A stretch of 64,000 nt of DNA from Chondromyces crocatus (GCF_001189295.1 NZ_CP012159.1:5968525-6032524); one strand, 5' to 3'. Counted from the stretch's first letter, positions 44,578 to 53,699 are shown. Numbers and translations: made by a program. The notes: generated by a model from the letters alone, not told the origin.

Positions 44578-46392
44578 GTGGGCAGCGCACGCGACGAAGC
44601 TGGAGACGTGGCGGACGAGACAGGCCGGGCGACGGGTGAGGCATTCGGCGCCAACCCCCTCGAACCACGACGGGGTGGAGCCATCTACGCGCCGAGTCAG
44701 CGGCCTGCGGCGCCAGAGCCGCTCGGGGGCGTCGACCACGACCTGCGCACCCTGGCGGGCGGCGTCCTCCGGCTCGCAGAAGACCTGCTCGACACCCCCC
44801 TCGATGGCGCGCAGCGCGAGCTCGCCCAGCGCATCCAGGCGAGCGGCGACGCCATGATCGAGATGCTGGAGGACATCCGCGCCCTGAGCGAGCTGTCGCC
44901 CGGCGTGGCTTCGCCGACGCGCTTCGACTTCGACCTGCGCCGCGCCGTGGAAGAGGCGGGTGAAACGCTCGCAGCCGACGCCGAGCGCCGCGGCGTGGAG
45001 CTGGTGTTCGTCCTTCCGCCCGAGATTCCTGGTGGCGTCCGCGGCGACGCCGCTCGCCTGCGTCAGCTCCTCGCCAGGCTCGGCGTGTTCGCGGTGGCCT
45101 CGGCGGGCGCGACCAGGCGCCGCGACGGCGGGGAGGTCTCGCTGCGCGTCGAGCTCATCGGCGAGACGGCCGGCGGTGTCTCGACCCGCTTCACCATGAG
45201 CTATGTGCCAGGTCGCGATCGCGCGCGAGAGACTCCCGAGCGCCGCGGCGTGCGGACCCTCGACCCGTTCTCTCCCACGCTCGGCGGCGCTGGCCTCGGC
45301 CTCGCGCTGGTGAAGCGCCTCGTCGAGATCCTGGGCGGCGAGCTGCAGAGCGCGACCGACCCCGAGGGCCGCGGCGTGCTCTGGTTCGAGCTGGCCTTCG
45401 AGCGCCGCGGCCGCTCCACGACCCGCGGGCTCGTGCCTCGCGTGGACCTCGGTGGCAAGCGCGTGCTCCTCGTCGAGGACAGCGCCCCGGCGCGTGCCGC
45501 CGTGCGTGCGATGGTCGAGCTGCTCGCCACGGACCTCGAGGTTGCCGAGTCCGAGAGCGAAGCGACGCACGCCATGCGGGTCGCCTCCACGATGGGCACC
45601 CCCTTCGACGTGGTGCTGCTCGACGCCACCTTGCCGGGGGGCGGCACGGCCCGCGTCCGTTCCCTGGCCGCAGCGACCCGGACCCACGTCGTCTTGCTCG
45701 CCTATCCGGCCGCGGCTGCCAGCGCCGGAGAGACGGTCGTCGTCTCCAAGCCCGTGCGTGTGAGCCAGCTCCACACCGCCCTGCGCGCGATCTTGCTCCC
45801 CGCCGCGGAGGAGCGCGCCGCACCGCAGCGCTCCTCGCGCCCCCGTCCTCCCATGGGCTCCGCGCCGGACTCCTTCCATCCGCCGCCGCACCGCTCGGGC
45901 GCCTACGAGGCGGTGCGGCGCGACGAGCCCCGCACGCCCTCGGCGGGCCCGGCCGCCCCCTCGCACCCCCCGATCCCTGCGGAGTCGTCGCCACCCCCGC
46001 CGTCGGCGCTCCAGCGGCCCACCGGGCAGCCCGCGGCGGCACGCGCCCGGACCCTGGAGTCCGGCGCCGTGCCGCCCGCTGCAGCCAGCGATCGCGACGT
46101 GCTCGATCAGGTGATCGGGCTGGTCGTGCGGCGCGCCCCGTCCCTGGTTGCTCGCATGCATGCGGCCGCCAGCGAGGGGCGCATGGACACCCTCGGCGCC
46201 CTCGCGCAGGAGCTGCACGACGCCGCCTCGCGCCTCGCGCTGCTCCGGCTGATGGACCTCTGCACGCGCGTGGTCCGTCAGGCGCGTGCCGGGACGCCCG
46301 AGAGCGCGAGCGCCGCGGTGCGGGCCGTGGAGGACGAGGTCGAGCGCAGCCGAGCCTCCGTCGCTGGTGGGAGCGGCCCGCGCCGGGGCTGA
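44578..46392 (+). CDS. hybrid histidine kinase-receiver-Hpt-like protein
   Basis: 604 residues from GTG at 44578 (GAGG 5 nt upstream); GTG at 44548 is an alternative. There are no membrane helices. Phospho-acceptor His54 lies in VDHDLRTLAGG. The ATPase domain is degenerate: the N-box Asn is replaced (LLARLGVFAVAS) and the DxGxG box is not recognisable, though GGAGLGLALVKR is kept. A receiver follows (VLLVEDSAPAR; Asp349 in LLDATLPGG; Lys391). After a Pro-rich linker, the last 100 residues form an Hpt-like helical bundle with candidate His547 (LAQELHDAASR). It may be a phosphorelay or scaffold protein with weak kinase activity. It is cytoplasmic. Confidence 0.82.
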   Translation: MGSARDEAGDVADETGRATGEAFGANPLEPRRGGAIYAPSQRPAAPEPLGGVDHDLRTLAGGVLRLAEDLLDTPLDGAQRELAQRIQASGDAMIEMLEDIRALSELSPGVASPTRFDFDLRRAVEEAGETLAADAERRGVELVFVLPPEIPGGVRGDAARLRQLLARLGVFAVASAGATRRRDGGEVSLRVELIGETAGGVSTRFTMSYVPGRDRARETPERRGVRTLDPFSPTLGGAGLGLALVKRLVEILGGELQSATDPEGRGVLWFELAFERRGRSTTRGLVPRVDLGGKRVLLVEDSAPARAAVRAMVELLATDLEVAESESEATHAMRVASTMGTPFDVVLLDATLPGGGTARVRSLAAATRTHVVLLAYPAAAASAGETVVVSKPVRVSQLHTALRAILLPAAEERAAPQRSSRPRPPMGSAPDSFHPPPHRSGAYEAVRRDEPRTPSAGPAAPSHPPIPAESSPPPPSALQRPTGQPAAARARTLESGAVPPAAASDRDVLDQVIGLVVRRAPSLVARMHAAASEGRMDTLGALAQELHDAASRLALLRLMDLCTRVVRQARAGTPESASAAVRAVEDEVERSRASVAGGSGPRRG

Positions 46393-46537
46393 CGGTCTCC
46401 GGAGCCGCCAGCGGAGAACCTCGGCGAACGCGACGTCACGTGTCGACGACCCTCCGTCGCCCGCCTGCGGTCCGCGCGTCTCTCGGCTCGGCTCGGTCCG
46501 GGTCGGTGCTCTACTCTCTCCTCGTGGATGGCACCCG

Positions 46538-47491
46538 ATGACCAAGGGGAGAAGATCGCCGCACGTCGCGAAGGTTCGTCTCGCGCTGGCTGCTGCCGCC
46601 CTCGTGGGGATCGCGGCGCTCTTGCGCACGTGCGCCTCTGCGCCACTTCCAGCGGGCCCGGCGCTCGCCGTCCAGCTCCCGCCCGCGACCCCTCCAGCCG
46701 GGATGACCCTCCACCGCCTGCCCACGGGCTTCGTTCATCGACGCGCGGCCTCTGCCTACCGTGGTGGCTCGTTCTTCGAAGAGCGCAACTCGGCGGTCAT
46801 CGCGGCGCTCATCGCGCATCCGCGAGGCGACCTCCTGATCGACACCGGCTTCGGCCGCGACATCGACGCGCAGTTTCAGCGGCTGCCGCTCGCATTTCGT
46901 CTGGTGACCACCTACGAACGCGCGCTGCCCGCCGTCGAGCAGCTTCGCGCCGCTGGTTACGAACCCAACGAGCTCCGCATCCTCCTCACGCACGCGCACT
47001 GGGATCACACGAGCGGGCTCGCCGACTTTCCGACGACTCCGGTGCTCATCACGCGCGAAGAGCGACGCTTCGTCGACGAAGGAGGCGTGCGTACGGTGGT
47101 CGCGCGCAGCACCAGCGCGGTCCACTACGAGGAGTACGATTTCGAGGGCGGTCCGTACCTCGGCTACCCGAAGAGCCACGACCTGTACGGCGATGGAGCG
47201 ATCGTCGTCGTGCCCGCTCCGGGTCATACGCCCGGCTCGGTGATCGTGTTCGTGTCGCTCCCTGCCGGCAAGCGCTACGCTTTCATCGGGGATCTCGCGT
47301 GGCAGCGCGAGGGCGTGGTCGAGCGGGAGGAGCGGCCGTGGATCTGGCGGCTCGCGGTCGACTCCGACGAGGCGAAAGTGCGAGATGGCCTCGTCCATCT
47401 CTCCGCCCTCAGCGCGCAGTTCCAGGAGATCACGATCGTCCCGGCGCACGACGCGCGCGGTTTCGCTGACCTTCCGCTGCTGCAGCCGTGA
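46538..47491 (+). CDS. membrane-anchored metallo-beta-lactamase-fold hydrolase
   Basis: 317 residues from ATG at 46538. The N-terminal helix (KVRLALAAAALVGIAALL, about 11-28) and a following Cys are consistent with a signal anchor or weak lipoprotein signal. MBL-fold motifs are DTGFG, THAHWDHTSG (His152, His154, Asp156, His157), PAPGHTPGS and FIGDLAW, with a final His in VPAHDARG. These fit the lactonase/quorum-quenching or glyoxalase-II-like groups; the substrate is unknown. A 42-bp tandem repeat array starts 18 nt downstream. Confidence 0.88.
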   Translation: MTKGRRSPHVAKVRLALAAAALVGIAALLRTCASAPLPAGPALAVQLPPATPPAGMTLHRLPTGFVHRRAASAYRGGSFFEERNSAVIAALIAHPRGDLLIDTGFGRDIDAQFQRLPLAFRLVTTYERALPAVEQLRAAGYEPNELRILLTHAHWDHTSGLADFPTTPVLITREERRFVDEGGVRTVVARSTSAVHYEEYDFEGGPYLGYPKSHDLYGDGAIVVVPAPGHTPGSVIVFVSLPAGKRYAFIGDLAWQREGVVEREERPWIWRLAVDSDEAKVRDGLVHLSALSAQFQEITIVPAHDARGFADLPLLQP

Positions 47492-48096
47492 CGGCGCGCG
47501 CCTGACGGGTCGCCGTCAGCTGCCCGCGGGGTCATCGCGGCCTCGATGGGGTCGCCGTCAGCTGCCCGCGGGGTCATCGCGGCCTCGATGGGGTCGCCGT
47601 CAGCTGCTCGCCGGGTCATCGCGGCCTCGATGAGGTCGCCGTCAGCTGCCCGCGGGGTCATCGCGGCCTCGATGAGGTCGCCGTCAGCTGCCCGCGGGGT
47701 CATCGCGGCCTCGATGAGGTCGCCGTCAGCTGCCCGCGGGGTCATCCAGGCCTCGATGAGGCCGCCGTCAGCTGCCCGCCGGGTCATCGCGGCCTCGATG
47801 AGGCCGCCGTCAGCTGCCCGCGGGGTCATCCAGGCCTCGATGACGCCTCCTGCTCCCGTCGGCGTGGCCCCCGGCGGCCCGACATGCCCCAGCGCACCTT
47901 CCCATGCCCTCGAGCTGGCGCTGCTGGCCCCCGTGCTGGCATGCCCCGAGGCTCTCGGACCCGCTCCAGGACAGCGCGCCTGCCCGGCCACGCCTCCGCC
48001 CTCCGAGCGTGGACCCCGGCGAGCTGCGCTCCCTCTCGTCCACCCTCACCGGAACTGCTTGCCAGTCGACGGGGAGTTCCCGGCATCCTGTCGCCC
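47492..48096. other. 605-nt intergenic region with 42-bp repeat array
   Basis: Lies between the MBL-fold gene and the large Ser/Thr kinase gene, same direction. The first half is the repeat array described separately. The second half (47850-48096) is ordinary GC-rich sequence, and the kinase promoter is presumably there. A frame open through the repeats ends at the kinase start (GTGA), but its composition does not support a protein. Confidence 0.6.
47509..47846. repeat. eight tandem 42-bp repeats
   Basis: Eight head-to-tail copies with an exact 42-bp period (copy anchors CGCCGTCAGCTG at 47511, 47553, 47595, 47637, 47679, 47721, 47763 and 47805). Copies differ at a few positions only: GATGGG or GATGAG at the end, CGCGGGG or CGCCGGG in the middle, and ATCGCGG or ATCCAGG. 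No spacers separate them, so it is not CRISPR. The period is a multiple of three, which keeps frames open on both strands. Confidence 0.95.
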
Positions 48097-51000
48097 GTGA
48101 ATCCGGGGGACGTCCTCGCAGAACGCTTCGTCATCGAGCGCCTCGCTGGCGCGGGCGGCATGGGCGCGGTCTACCGGGCGCGGGATCGGCTCGGAGACGG
48201 CCTCGTGGCCCTCAAGGTTCTCCTCGATCCCACCCGAGGGCCTGCGGCGCGCTTCTCCGCGGAGGCGCAGATCCTCGCCGGCCTTCGCCATCCGGGCATC
48301 GTGGGCTACGTGGCGCACGGGATCACGGCCGCGGGGCAGCCCTGGCTGGCGATGGAGTGGATCGAGGGCGAGGATCTGGCCGAGCGCCTCGAGCGCGCGC
48401 CGCTGTCGGTGCACGAGACCATCGCGCTCGGGCTCATGGCCACGGAGGCCCTGGAGACCGCGCACGCCCGGGGGGTCGTCCACCGTGACATCAAGCCCTC
48501 GAACTTCATCCTCGAGGGGGGTGATCCGCGGCGGCCCAGGCTCCTCGACTTCGGCATCGCGCGCATCGACGCAGGCCAGCGGGCGCTGACGCGCACGGGG
48601 GTCCTGATGGGCACGCCGGGATACCTGGCGCCCGAGCTCGCGCGGGGCGAGCTGGCCGACGCGCGCTCGGACCTGTTCTCGCTCGGCGCCGTGCTCTACG
48701 AGTGCCTCGCCGGTCGCGCCGCGTTCACGGGATCGCACGTGATGGCGTTGCTCGCGCGGCTTCTGTTCGAGGAGGTCCCGCCTCTGCGGGAGCTTCGCCG
48801 AGACGTGCCGCCCGCCCTCGAGGCGCTGGTGACGCAGCTCTTGATCAAGGACCGGGCCCAGCGGCCCGAGAGCGCGTCGCGGGTGCTGGAAGCGTTGCGG
48901 GGTCTGGTGGAGGCAGACGAGCTGCCGACACGCGCGATGGGTGAGCGCGCGAGCGGGGAGGCGTCCCGGCCTTCGCAGCGCGACGTCGACGCCCGGGTTT
49001 CGTCGGTGCCGTCCGTGCCCGGGGAGGGGCGCGCCCTCACCACCGGGGAGCGGCGGGTCCTGTCGGTGGTCGTCGCGTCGCCGGAGGCCGTGGCGTTCAC
49101 GCTCGGCGAGACGCTGCCCGCGGAGGCGTTCGCGGCGCGTCGTCAGGCGCTGGAGCGCTCGGTCGCGCCCCTCGGCGCACGGGTGGAGGTGATCGCGAGC
49201 GGCGCGGCGGTGGTGATGCTCGAAGGCGAGGCCGGGCTGGAGGCGTCGGATCAAGCGGCGCGTGCAGCGCGGTGCGCGCTCGGCCTCCAGCCGGTGCTCG
49301 CGGAGTGGGGAGGTGGAGGGCGCATCGCGCTCGTGACGGGGCTCTCCGAGGTGGCCGGGCGCTTGCCGGTGGGGCCTCTCCTCGATCGGGCCGCGGCGCT
49401 GCTCTTGGTGGCAGGCCCGCGGGGCGCGGTGGTGCTGATCGACGAGACGACGAAGGGCCTGCTCGACGCGCGGTTCGAGGCGAGCCCCGCGCGTGCGTCG
49501 CTCCCGGCGTGGGAGCTGATGGGCGAGCGTGAAGGCCCGCGTGGGCCGCGCAAGCTCCTGGGCAGGCCGTCGCCGTGTGTGGGGCGTGATCGGGAGCTGC
49601 AAGGGATCACCGAGCAGTTCGAGGTGTGCGCGCGTGAGGGCGCGGCGCGGGCGGTGGTGGTGCTCGGGCCGCCAGGCATCGGCAAGTCCCGCTTGCGTGA
49701 CGAGGTGATCCGGCGCGCCCGCGCAGCGCATCCCGAGGTGGAGGTGTGGATCGGGCGCGGGGTGGCGCTCGGTCGGGCCGCCGCGTTCGGCGTGGTCGGG
49801 TCGGCGCTCCGCAGCGCCACGGGCATGACGGGCGCGGAGCCGCTGTCGGCCCGTCAAGAGTGGCTGCGGGCGTGGGTGGAGCGGCACACCGGGGCGCCGG
49901 AGCCCGCTCGGGTCGCCGCGTTTCTGGGCGAGATCGCGGGTATCCCGTTCGCCGACGACGGGAACCCGGCGCTCCACGCGGCGCGCCAGAGCCCGCAGGC
50001 GATGGCCGAGCAGATCCGCCGCGCCTGGGAGGACGTGCTCGGCGCCGTGCTGTCGTCGCACCCGCTCTTGCTGGTGCTGGAGGATCTCCACTGGGGTGAC
50101 GCGCCTTCGGTGCGACTGCTCGCGCAGGCGCTGAGCAAGCACCGTCGGCGGCCGCTGTTCGTGCTGGCGCTTTCGCGGCCCGAGCTTCACGAGCGCTTCC
50201 CGCGGCCGTTCGAGGAGGCGGAGGCACAGGTGATCGCGCTCGGCCCGCTGCCGCGACGGGCGGCGGAGGCGCTGTGCCGCGGCGCGCTCGGGGAGGGGGT
50301 GGCGAGCGAGAAGGTCTCGGAGATCGTGGAGCGTGCGGCCGGCAATGCCTTCTACCTGGAGGAGCTGATCCGGGCGGTGGCGGAGGGCCGCGGTGAGGCG
50401 CTGCCGGAGACGGTGCTGGCGATGGTGGACGCGCGCCTCGGCGCCCTCGACGTCGAGGAGCGGCGGGTCCTGCGCGCCGCGAGCGTGCTCGGACAGGTGT
50501 TCTGGGAGGGCGGGGTGAGGCGGCTGCTCGGCGAGGAGTTCTCGTCGGGGGGGGTGCTCGACGCGCTCTCGTCCCTCTGCCGCAAGGAGGTGATCGAGCG
50601 GCGGGACTGGAGTCGCTTGCCCGGGGAGCAAGAGCTGTCGTTCCGGCATGCGCTGCTGCGGGAGGGGGCGTACGCGAGCTTGACCGCAGAGGATCGCGCG
50701 CTCGGTCACCGGCTGGCCGCCGCGTGGCTGGAGGAGGTGGGCGAGGGGAACGCGGCGGTGCTCGCGGAGCACCTGGAGCGCGGTGGGGAGCTGGGGAGGG
50801 CGGCGCTGTATGCCCTGCGTGCGGGCGAGGCGTTGCTGCAAGGTGGTGACCTCGTGGGGGCTTCGGCAGCGGCGGAGCGAGGGGTCGCGTGCGGGGCGCA
50901 AGGGGAGCTTCTGGCCGAGCTGCGGCGGGTGCTGGCGGAGGTGGAGGGGTGGCGTGGTGACCCCGCTGCGTCGGATGTCCACGTCGACGAGGTGCTGCGG

Positions 51001-52071
51001 CTCGCGACGCCAGGATCGCGGGCGCACTGCGTCGCCCTCGCGGGCAAGGTGGCGAACGCACTGTTGCTGGGGCAGCCGGGCGCGATGTGGCCCTTGCTGT
51101 CCGGTCAGCTCCTGAAGGTGGAGCCTGCGGCGACCGCGATCGGGGCCTTTGCCTGGACGCTGGCCATCGCTTCGGAGGTGCTGTCCGTGCTGACGCAGCG
51201 GCAGCTCGCGGCGGCGCACCGGACGCGGCTCGACCGGCTCGCCGAGGCGCTCGGGGGCAGAAACCCGCTGGTGACGGGGTGGCAGCGCGCGGCGCATGGC
51301 AACGAGGCGCGCCTCTCCGTCCGTGATCCCTGGGCGGCGTTGCGGTTGCATCGGGAGGCTGCGGAGGCGTTCGCGACGGCCGGTGAGCGCCGCTACGAGG
51401 ACCTGATGCGCGTGCGCATGGCCACGGATCTCGTCCACCTGGGCGCGCCGCACCAGGCCGAGGCGCTGCTGCGGCCGGTGCTCTTCGCGAACGGGGGCGG
51501 GTCGATCCAGGCGAAGATCGGTCGTCTCCACCTGGCGTTTGCGCTGGCCGAGCAGGGCCGGCTCGACGAGGGGGTGGAGGAAGCGCGGGCGCTGGCTGGG
51601 TCGCTGTCGGCGCGCAGTGACTGGCTCGTCCAGGGGAACGCCTGGCTCCTGGCGGCGCAGCTCTCGACGCGGCGCGGCGACGTGACGGCGGCCGAGGAGG
51701 CGGCGATGAAGGGGAGGGAGCTGACGCGGGCGAGCCCCATCGACGCGGCGTGGGCGGACGCGGTGCTGGCCGGGGTGCGGCTCGCGCAAGGGAGGGCAGA
51801 GGAGGCGGTGGCCCTCGCGCGGGCGGCGCTGCAGGGGTCGGAGACGCTGGAGGTGACGCACGTGCTGCTGCTCGGCGAGCGCGGGCTTCTGGCCGAGGCG
51901 CTCGCGGCCGCCGGGGATGTCGAGGGGGCGCGGGCGGTGATCGCCGAGGCGCGCGACGAGCTGCTGCGGCGGGCAGCGAGGATCGAGGATCCCGCGCTGC
52001 GTCGGAGCTTCGTCGAGGGAGTGAGCGCGCACGCAAGGATCGTGGCGCGCGCGCGGGCGTGGCTTGGCTGA
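48097..52071 (+). CDS. Ser/Thr kinase - pseudo-cyclase - AAA ATPase - TPR protein
   Basis: 1324 residues from GTG at 48097 (MNPGDVLAERFVIERL). Kinase domain 1-270: P-loop GAGGMG, HRDIKPSN (129-136), DFG at 151, GTPGYLAPE. Residues about 320-480 look like a class III nucleotide cyclase (GERRVLSVVVAS, CALGLQPVLAEWG, RIALVTGLS, LIDETTKGLL) but lack the metal-binding Asp residues. An AAA16-type ATPase follows, with Walker A GPPGIGKS (524-531) and LLLVLEDLHWGD. The C-terminal 500 residues are TPR-like helical repeats. This kinase-ATPase-TPR layout is typical of myxobacteria. It has no membrane helix. Ligand and phosphorylation targets are unknown. Confidence 0.9.
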   Translation: MNPGDVLAERFVIERLAGAGGMGAVYRARDRLGDGLVALKVLLDPTRGPAARFSAEAQILAGLRHPGIVGYVAHGITAAGQPWLAMEWIEGEDLAERLERAPLSVHETIALGLMATEALETAHARGVVHRDIKPSNFILEGGDPRRPRLLDFGIARIDAGQRALTRTGVLMGTPGYLAPELARGELADARSDLFSLGAVLYECLAGRAAFTGSHVMALLARLLFEEVPPLRELRRDVPPALEALVTQLLIKDRAQRPESASRVLEALRGLVEADELPTRAMGERASGEASRPSQRDVDARVSSVPSVPGEGRALTTGERRVLSVVVASPEAVAFTLGETLPAEAFAARRQALERSVAPLGARVEVIASGAAVVMLEGEAGLEASDQAARAARCALGLQPVLAEWGGGGRIALVTGLSEVAGRLPVGPLLDRAAALLLVAGPRGAVVLIDETTKGLLDARFEASPARASLPAWELMGEREGPRGPRKLLGRPSPCVGRDRELQGITEQFEVCAREGAARAVVVLGPPGIGKSRLRDEVIRRARAAHPEVEVWIGRGVALGRAAAFGVVGSALRSATGMTGAEPLSARQEWLRAWVERHTGAPEPARVAAFLGEIAGIPFADDGNPALHAARQSPQAMAEQIRRAWEDVLGAVLSSHPLLLVLEDLHWGDAPSVRLLAQALSKHRRRPLFVLALSRPELHERFPRPFEEAEAQVIALGPLPRRAAEALCRGALGEGVASEKVSEIVERAAGNAFYLEELIRAVAEGRGEALPETVLAMVDARLGALDVEERRVLRAASVLGQVFWEGGVRRLLGEEFSSGGVLDALSSLCRKEVIERRDWSRLPGEQELSFRHALLREGAYASLTAEDRALGHRLAAAWLEEVGEGNAAVLAEHLERGGELGRAALYALRAGEALLQGGDLVGASAAAERGVACGAQGELLAELRRVLAEVEGWRGDPAASDVHVDEVLRLATPGSRAHCVALAGKVANALLLGQPGAMWPLLSGQLLKVEPAATAIGAFAWTLAIASEVLSVLTQRQLAAAHRTRLDRLAEALGGRNPLVTGWQRAAHGNEARLSVRDPWAALRLHREAAEAFATAGERRYEDLMRVRMATDLVHLGAPHQAEALLRPVLFANGGGSIQAKIGRLHLAFALAEQGRLDEGVEEARALAGSLSARSDWLVQGNAWLLAAQLSTRRGDVTAAEEAAMKGRELTRASPIDAAWADAVLAGVRLAQGRAEEAVALARAALQGSETLEVTHVLLLGERGLLAEALAAAGDVEGARAVIAEARDELLRRAARIEDPALRRSFVEGVSAHARIVARARAWLG

Positions 52072-52133
52072 CGTGGCGGGCGATGGCGCGGGTGCCGCTC
52101 GCATCTCGACGTGCGCTGCTATGCTCCTTCACG

Positions 52134-52427
52134 ATGAGGGTTGCCTTCGTGATCCTGGGCGTGCTCCTCGGCTGCGGCCCGCACCAGGGGGAGATCACGC
52201 CGCCGGACGTGCCGGACACCGATCATTGCCAGGCGGCGGAGCGTCGTCTCGAGGCGTTGCAATGCATGAATCCACGCGGTGAGCCGATGTGGGTGAACCG
52301 TCTGGGGGAGCGGTTCGCCGAGACGTGTCGGGTGACGCAGGACGAAGGGGGCGTGTTTCTCAACCCGCGGTGCATCGCCGGCGTGTCGGCGTGCTCGGAG
52401 GTGGACGCATGTGCGCAGCAGCCATGA
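52134..52427 (+). CDS. small Cys-rich lipoprotein
   Basis: 97 residues. MRVAFVILGVLLGC gives lipidated Cys14. The mature part has six further Cys (DHCQAA, LQCMNP, ETCRVT, PRCIAG, SACSEV, DACAQQ), suggesting three disulfides. Its ATGA overlap with the papain-like protease gene (stop TGA at 52425-52427, next ATG at 52424) implies coupled translation and a functional pair. No family is recognised. It might anchor or inhibit the protease (inference). Confidence 0.75.
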   Translation: MRVAFVILGVLLGCGPHQGEITPPDVPDTDHCQAAERRLEALQCMNPRGEPMWVNRLGERFAETCRVTQDEGGVFLNPRCIAGVSACSEVDACAQQP

Positions 52428-53212
52428 GGGTCGGCGGTTGGCTCAAGGAGGAGCCGGACGCGCGTGATCGCAGCCTGGCCTCGGTGGAGGGGGTCCTGAA
52501 GCAGCGCTCGGGCTGGAGCGGCGTCTCGGCGGCGGGGCGGCACCAGATTCAGGAGCACACGCCCGTGTCGAGCCAGGGGTCGCTGAGCGCGTGCGTGGCG
52601 AACTCCTGGTGTGACGCGATGGAGATCCTGCGCGGGCTGGAGCGCCCGGACACGGTGAGGCAGCTCTCGCGGCTCTTTCTGTACTGGAATGCGCGCGCGC
52701 TGCACGAGGCGACCGGCATCGACAAGGGGACGTTCATCCGGGCGGCGGCGCAGCAGCTCCGGAAGCTGGGGATCTGCGAGGAGCAGTTCTGGCCCTACGA
52801 GGTGAGCCAGGTGCTGAAGGCGCCGCCGGCGAGCCTGTACTCGATGGCCGCCGAGAACCGGCTGACGGGCTTCTACCGGATCACCGCGGGGGGCGCGGAG
52901 CGGCTGCGCCAGATCGAGCTGGCCCTCCGGTCGAACCACCCCGTGATCTTCGGGACGATGGTGAGCAAGACCTTCCAGGCGTACCGAGGCGGGGGGCACG
53001 TGCAGTTCATCCCACCGAAAGAGGACTGGCTCGGCGCGCACGCCATGGTGCTCACCGGTGTGGACGTGGGCTACGGGCGTCGCTTCCTCGTGCGCAACTC
53101 GTGGGGGACGGTGTGGGGGGACGAGGGGCACGCGTGGCTCGACGACAGCTACCTCGCGTGGGAGCAGACGCAGGATCTCTGGGTGGGGACGCGGATGCCG
53201 GAGCTGGCGTGA
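52424..53212 (+). CDS. papain-like (C1) cysteine peptidase
   Basis: 262 residues. Gln51 and Cys57 in SSQGSLSACVANS, His206 in GAHAMVL and Asn225 in VRNSWGTVWGDEGHAWL form a complete papain triad plus oxyanion Gln. Bacterial C1A members commonly show the 'QGxxGxCxA' form seen here, with Ser in place of the usual Gly. There is no signal peptide or long propeptide, so the enzyme may be cytoplasmic or use a non-classical route; a frame extending upstream overlaps the lipoprotein gene and is unlikely. It is coupled to the Cys-rich lipoprotein upstream and converges with the GreA/B-like gene (7-nt gap). Confidence 0.87.
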   Translation: MRVGGWLKEEPDARDRSLASVEGVLKQRSGWSGVSAAGRHQIQEHTPVSSQGSLSACVANSWCDAMEILRGLERPDTVRQLSRLFLYWNARALHEATGIDKGTFIRAAAQQLRKLGICEEQFWPYEVSQVLKAPPASLYSMAAENRLTGFYRITAGGAERLRQIELALRSNHPVIFGTMVSKTFQAYRGGGHVQFIPPKEDWLGAHAMVLTGVDVGYGRRFLVRNSWGTVWGDEGHAWLDDSYLAWEQTQDLWVGTRMPELA

Positions 53213-53219
53213 GCCGTGG

Positions 53220-53699
53220 TCAGCGAACGCTGATGACTTCGTAGACCTTGGTCCCTTGCGGGGTGCGGACCTCGACGTCGTCACCTTCGGCGAGGCCGAT
53301 GAGCGCAGCGCCGAGGGGGCTCGTGGGCGTGACGGCTTGCACCTCCACGCCATCGATCGTCACGCGCTCGCCACCTGCGGTCGGCACGATGAGACAGCGG
53401 ATGAGGCTCCCGCGGCTCTTGAGCTCCACCAGCGCCGACAGCTCGATGCCATCGCCGGGCTTGAACTCGCGCAGCATGAGCGCGCCGAGCAGGCCGTGCG
53501 AGCGCTCGAGATCGCGTGCGCGGGTCGCCTGGCCGCGCGCGATGTACGACGCCTCGGTGGAGCGCATGTCTTTGTCGTTCTCGGGCTTGTTCTCCTCGTG
53601 CGACGCGGCCTCGGCGGCCTCGACCGCGAGGCGCGTCATGGTGGCGATCTCTTCTGCGATGCGCGCTCGGAGCGCGGCGATGACGGCGTGTTTGTCCAA
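53220..53699 (-). CDS. GreA/GreB-like transcription factor family protein
   Basis: 159 residues from a TTG start (TTGGACAAACAC) with GGGGAG about 3 nt upstream. An N-terminal helical hairpin (1-75) carries HEENKPENDKDMRSTEASYI at its centre, the place of the acidic tip of GreA. A C-terminal GreA/B-like FKBP-fold domain follows (LVELKSRG, IRCLIVPTAGGE, VTPTSPLGAALIGLAEGDDV). The conserved SPLGxAL(I/L)G signature is intact. Related proteins bind RNA polymerase through the C-domain and modulate pausing or rescue; whether this one stimulates cleavage is unknown. Confidence 0.85.
   Translation of the reverse strand: MDKHAVIAALRARIAEEIATMTRLAVEAAEAASHEENKPENDKDMRSTEASYIARGQATRARDLERSHGLLGALMLREFKPGDGIELSALVELKSRGSLIRCLIVPTAGGERVTIDGVEVQAVTPTSPLGAALIGLAEGDDVEVRTPQGTKVYEVISVR

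Noticed and set aside
47509-47846. CRISPR array
   Set aside because: The repeats abut without spacers and no cas gene is present.
47275-47991. Minus-strand open frame with 14-residue repeats (AADGDLIEAAMTPR)
   Set aside because: Overlaps the 3' part of the MBL-fold gene, has no ribosome-binding site and owes its openness to the repeat period.
47546-48100. Open frame through the 42-bp repeats, ending GTGA at the kinase start
   Set aside because: Repeated 14-residue units arise because 42 is a multiple of three; there is no ribosome-binding site, and the sequence after the repeats is unnatural. The overlap with the kinase start is probably chance, although not excluded.
48046-52104. 1352-codon open frame antisense to the large kinase
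   Set aside because: Arg/His/Pro/Gln-rich composition without any domain; the plus strand carries kinase, ATPase and TPR motifs.
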